Shown: piece after piece, positions 47,212 to 49,852 of the stretch
How positions within the stretch are numbered: position 1 is the stretch's first letter
How the letters are laid out: each line of letters begins with the position of its first letter
NCBI RefSeq assembly: GCF_030065675.1
Contig: NZ_JASJDK010000032.1
Location: 1 to 49,852 of the forward strand
Length of the DNA: 49,852 bases
Direction of reading: 5' to 3'
Source of the DNA: Mastigocoleus sp. MO_188.B34
Lineage (GTDB): Bacteria; Cyanobacteriota; Cyanobacteriia; Cyanobacteriales; Nostocaceae
The notes under the pieces: generated by a model
Told to the model about the DNA's origin: nothing
The model's input: only the letters and a program-made list of their open reading frames with translations
The model's database searches: none
Position numbers and translations under genes: made by a program

Positions 47212-48005
47212 TTTGACACCTCCTTCTTTATTTTGTTGGCTTTTGTCATAACCCTTAAATTGATTTCTTAGCCAACTCCGGGATTAAAATTTTAAACTTA
47301 ACTCCTGATTAACCTCTATTTAAACTGGTGTTGATGAATCTTATGTAAGAAAAAAATGAGAAAATTCTCATAATTAAGTGCTGCTTTTGACAGTCAGAAT
47401 CTATATAAGTTTTATTATCAAGCTTCTACCAAGCAATATATGAAATCAGCTCAAAATCTGCCAGCTTAAGAGAAAGAGTTATGATCGCAAACTTATAATT
47501 AGCTTTATTTTGTTATTCGAAGATACTTAAATATTGATTACAGTAATGCTACATAATATATATGCGCTGTCAGTTGCTTTACTGAATACAGCTATTTACT
47601 TTGTCAGAATAAAAGAATAACAGTTTCTTTTGTATTGATGTAGGAGTATATTTTTATTGCTTTCCGTTCCACGATCGCACTGGTAAATTAATAAAATCTA
47701 CTTCATATTTCTCAACATCTATCCAGATAAATTTCACGTATTCAATATGGTCATATTTATTTGGGAATACCACCCAAGATATTAGATTAACCTCTTTACA
47801 CCAGGCAATAAGTCAGAAGCTCTGATTTGTTACATTTTTTCGTATACCACATGATTTTACTATGGCTATAATTTGCGATCGCGTACAAATTTCCTGGTTG
47901 TCCCTTGCTTAAAATAACTAAAACTACCATCGGGGAAAAAAGTTATTGAGACAGCAACTGGTAGTGATATATTTGCCGAAGGCGGGTGTATACATAGTTA
48001 TTTAT
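47212..48005. other. divergent intergenic region before the MscS-type gene
   Basis: About 790 bases between divergent genes. It contains the 7-bp palindrome at 47356-47371. A HIP1 octamer lies near 47875. No gene is convincing; the frame that extends the next gene back to 47946 encodes an unlikely leader. Confidence 0.45.
47356..47371. promoter_or_regulatory. short palindrome upstream of SLC13, possible operator
   Basis: ATGAGAA and TTCTCAT are separated by AA. Symmetry and position upstream of the transporter suggest a dimeric regulator site, but the sequence is AT-rich and chance is not excluded. Confidence 0.3.
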
Positions 48006-49820
48006 ATGGATCGAGCGATCGATATCGATATGTTTAATCAATTGCTAGGGTCAATAAATCGTCAAATTCTGTACTTTTCGCGACAAATTTCTATTTTAGG
48101 TAATTCTATTCAAGGTTTTGTATTAATTAGCTTTTTAGTATTTGCTCTGACTCTGAATACTGATTCTGCAGCTTTTGGACAAATTGCGACTCCCAACATT
48201 TTGAATAATTCTTCTTCCAGTCAAGGAAATATTGTTTACGCTCCAGTTACTTTAGATGGAAGACAACTCTTCCATATTGCAGCTAGAGAAGGAACAATTA
48301 CCAATTCGACTCAAGATAGCATTTCACCATTACAAGTGCGAGTGAACATGTATGAGGAGAATATTTCCGAAATTCTTGCTAGACCCTTCAACCCCCGAAC
48401 TTTAAGAGTTACTGTCACCAGGAATGAAGACCGAGTAGTAATTTTAGTTGGCGATCGACGCGATCGGGAAAGAACGCAAACTCTGATGACTGTTACCGAA
48501 CTGGATGCTCAAATACATGGGGTTCCTGTCACATCTCTAGCCCAACGCTTTGCTCGAATTATTCGTCCAGCATTAATTCAAGCGCAGAGAGAACGCCAAC
48601 CAGAGTTTTTACAAAGTCAGGCTTTAGTTTCTGGAGGAATTTTCTCGGGAATAGTTGTATTTACATTAATATTAACTGCTTGGTACAAAAGCTTGCTTAA
48701 AAAATGGCGAAAACTCCAAGAAGAAAAGCCCAGAGAAGAAGTTGAATCTGCAAGTGCGGGAGGAGAAACTGCACTGGATAAAGAGCAAAAAGCCGCACAA
48801 ATGATGATTTACTGCGAGCAAAAGTTGGCTTGGCAACGTAAAGTAAATATTAACAACTTAAAAAGATGGTTACTAGTAATTACTTTGTTTACTGGTTGGG
48901 TACTAAGTTTAGCTCAAATTGCAGGGTTATTTCCTTTTACGCGCTGGCTACAAGATTGGTTACTAACTAAGCCTATATTATTAGCAATTATTATTGGCAC
49001 CATTTTAATCATCAAATTTAGTGAAGTTATTACAGACTACTTATTCAAAAAATTTGTAGATTCACATTTACATATATCTAGCACCTCTCCAAGACAGATT
49101 TCACGACTTACAACTTTTTGTAATGCCCTTAAAGGTGCCATGAATTTCATTTGGATATTTATCGGTGTTTTATGGTTACTTGAAAAGTTAAATATTCCAA
49201 TTTTTCCTATTCTAGCAGGTGCAGGGATTATTGGTTTTGCTCTTTCCTTCAGTTCCCAAAGTTTAATTAGAGATGTTATTAACGGCGTTATAATTTTGCT
49301 TGAAGATCAGTTTGCCCTTGGAGATATTATTGATGTTGGAACAACTGCGGGGGTCGTTGAAAACATGAATCTTCGTATGACGCAAATTCGCGATCCACAA
49401 GGACGTTTAAGCACAGTTCCCAACAATAGTATATCGACGGTACGCAATTTGACAAAAGATTGGTCGCGGATAGTTTTTACGGTAGAAATTGGTTTGGAAG
49501 AAGATATAGATCGAGCATTAGCAATGATTAGAAGTGTAGCTTGCCAAATGCAACATGATGAGGTCTGGAAAGTTGATGTTATTGACCCAGTTAATCTTTT
49601 AGGTGTCAATAACATTAGCCACAATGGGACAGAATTAGTATTATGGTTTAAAACCCAACCAGGAAGACAATTTGCTGTTGCTCGAGAGTTTCGTCGCCGT
49701 TTAAAGTATGCTTTTGACAAGCAAAATATTACTGTTGCTGCTCCCCATCAATCTGTACATTTAGAAAATTCTCCCGTCCTTAGATTAGTAACTGCACAAG
49801 GAGGGACGAGGAACAATTAG
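48006..49820 (+). CDS. MscS-type mechanosensitive channel protein
   Basis: A 604-residue protein from ATG 48006. A hydrophobic signal or anchor (about 34-55) precedes a soluble periplasmic domain (about 60-210). Five membrane segments follow (around 212-232, 288-310, 322-340, 370-390 and 395-440), the last being the MscS pore helix region with ILAGAGIIGFALSFSSQSLIRD. The beta domain after it reads DQFALGDIIDVGTTAGVVENMNLRMTQIRDPQGRLSTVPNNSI, which is diagnostic of MscS. The C-terminal alpha/beta vestibule ends near residue 590. It acts as a pressure-relief or ion channel; the extra periplasmic domain is typical of larger cyanobacterial members. Essentially complete within the window. Confidence 0.95.
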   Translation: MDRAIDIDMFNQLLGSINRQILYFSRQISILGNSIQGFVLISFLVFALTLNTDSAAFGQIATPNILNNSSSSQGNIVYAPVTLDGRQLFHIAAREGTITNSTQDSISPLQVRVNMYEENISEILARPFNPRTLRVTVTRNEDRVVILVGDRRDRERTQTLMTVTELDAQIHGVPVTSLAQRFARIIRPALIQAQRERQPEFLQSQALVSGGIFSGIVVFTLILTAWYKSLLKKWRKLQEEKPREEVESASAGGETALDKEQKAAQMMIYCEQKLAWQRKVNINNLKRWLLVITLFTGWVLSLAQIAGLFPFTRWLQDWLLTKPILLAIIIGTILIIKFSEVITDYLFKKFVDSHLHISSTSPRQISRLTTFCNALKGAMNFIWIFIGVLWLLEKLNIPIFPILAGAGIIGFALSFSSQSLIRDVINGVIILLEDQFALGDIIDVGTTAGVVENMNLRMTQIRDPQGRLSTVPNNSISTVRNLTKDWSRIVFTVEIGLEEDIDRALAMIRSVACQMQHDEVWKVDVIDPVNLLGVNNISHNGTELVLWFKTQPGRQFAVAREFRRRLKYAFDKQNITVAAPHQSVHLENSPVLRLVTAQGGTRNN

Positions 49821-49852
49821 TAATTATTAATAATGATTTTTAACTGTAAGGG

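Overview
The window reads as chromosomal DNA of a filamentous, probably heterocyst-forming cyanobacterium (order Nostocales; the order is inferred). Reasons: it is AT-rich; it carries at least twelve HIP1 octamers (GCGATCGC); it has heptanucleotide tandem repeats (STRRs) and GC-rich dispersed repeats of the Nostoc/Calothrix kind; and it encodes cyanobacterial families such as a high-light-inducible protein, a CBS-CP12 fusion, a CHASE2-Ser/Thr kinase, a multi-GAF histidine kinase with cyanobacteriochrome-like motifs, and LabA-like NYN proteins. I see no phage, intact transposon, CRISPR array or rRNA operon.

Layout. 1-4.2 kb is mostly non-coding, with an NYN/LabA-like protein and a repeat protein built from a 19-residue G-x-R-P-I-A unit. 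4.2-9.6 kb holds uvrB and then the lipopolysaccharide-export set lptA-like, lptB, lptF/G. 9.7-13.8 kb has the CBS-CP12 protein, tRNA-Ser(CGA), and a pair made of an NqrB/RnfD-like membrane protein and a DUF2330 protein. 13.8-19.2 kb has leuA with a second NYN gene upstream, then a CHASE2 membrane kinase. 19.4-22.2 kb is a NarL/DesK-type two-component system divergent from a Spy/CpxP-like periplasmic protein. 22.3-27.8 kb has a DPM1-like glycosyltransferase and a five-GAF histidine kinase. 28-30 kb has a VanX-like dipeptidase downstream of alanine dehydrogenase. 30.4-33.2 kb has hli, a small membrane protein, a seven-bladed WD40 protein and an unknown protein. 33.7-39.5 kb has an exported prolyl oligopeptidase, proA and a solitary cysA-type ATPase. 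40-44.4 kb has two small proteins and a tandem pair of secreted serine hydrolases. 44.4-49.8 kb has glycerate kinase downstream of an SLC13 transporter, then an MscS-type channel.

How genes work together. The three lpt genes form one export machine. The sensor kinase and regulator overlap and face a periplasmic chaperone gene. Alanine dehydrogenase/VanX, SLC13/glycerate kinase and NqrB-like/DUF2330 are probable two-gene units. Much of the window is housekeeping. The least ordinary items are the GxRPIA repeat protein, the DXCF-like GAF kinase, the NqrB-like/DUF2330 redox-looking pair, the serine-hydrolase duplication in which one copy has an octapeptide repeat in place of its N-terminal domain, and the placement of heptamer repeats in 3'-to-3' gene gaps. 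I do not see a clearly new defence-type or biosynthetic system.
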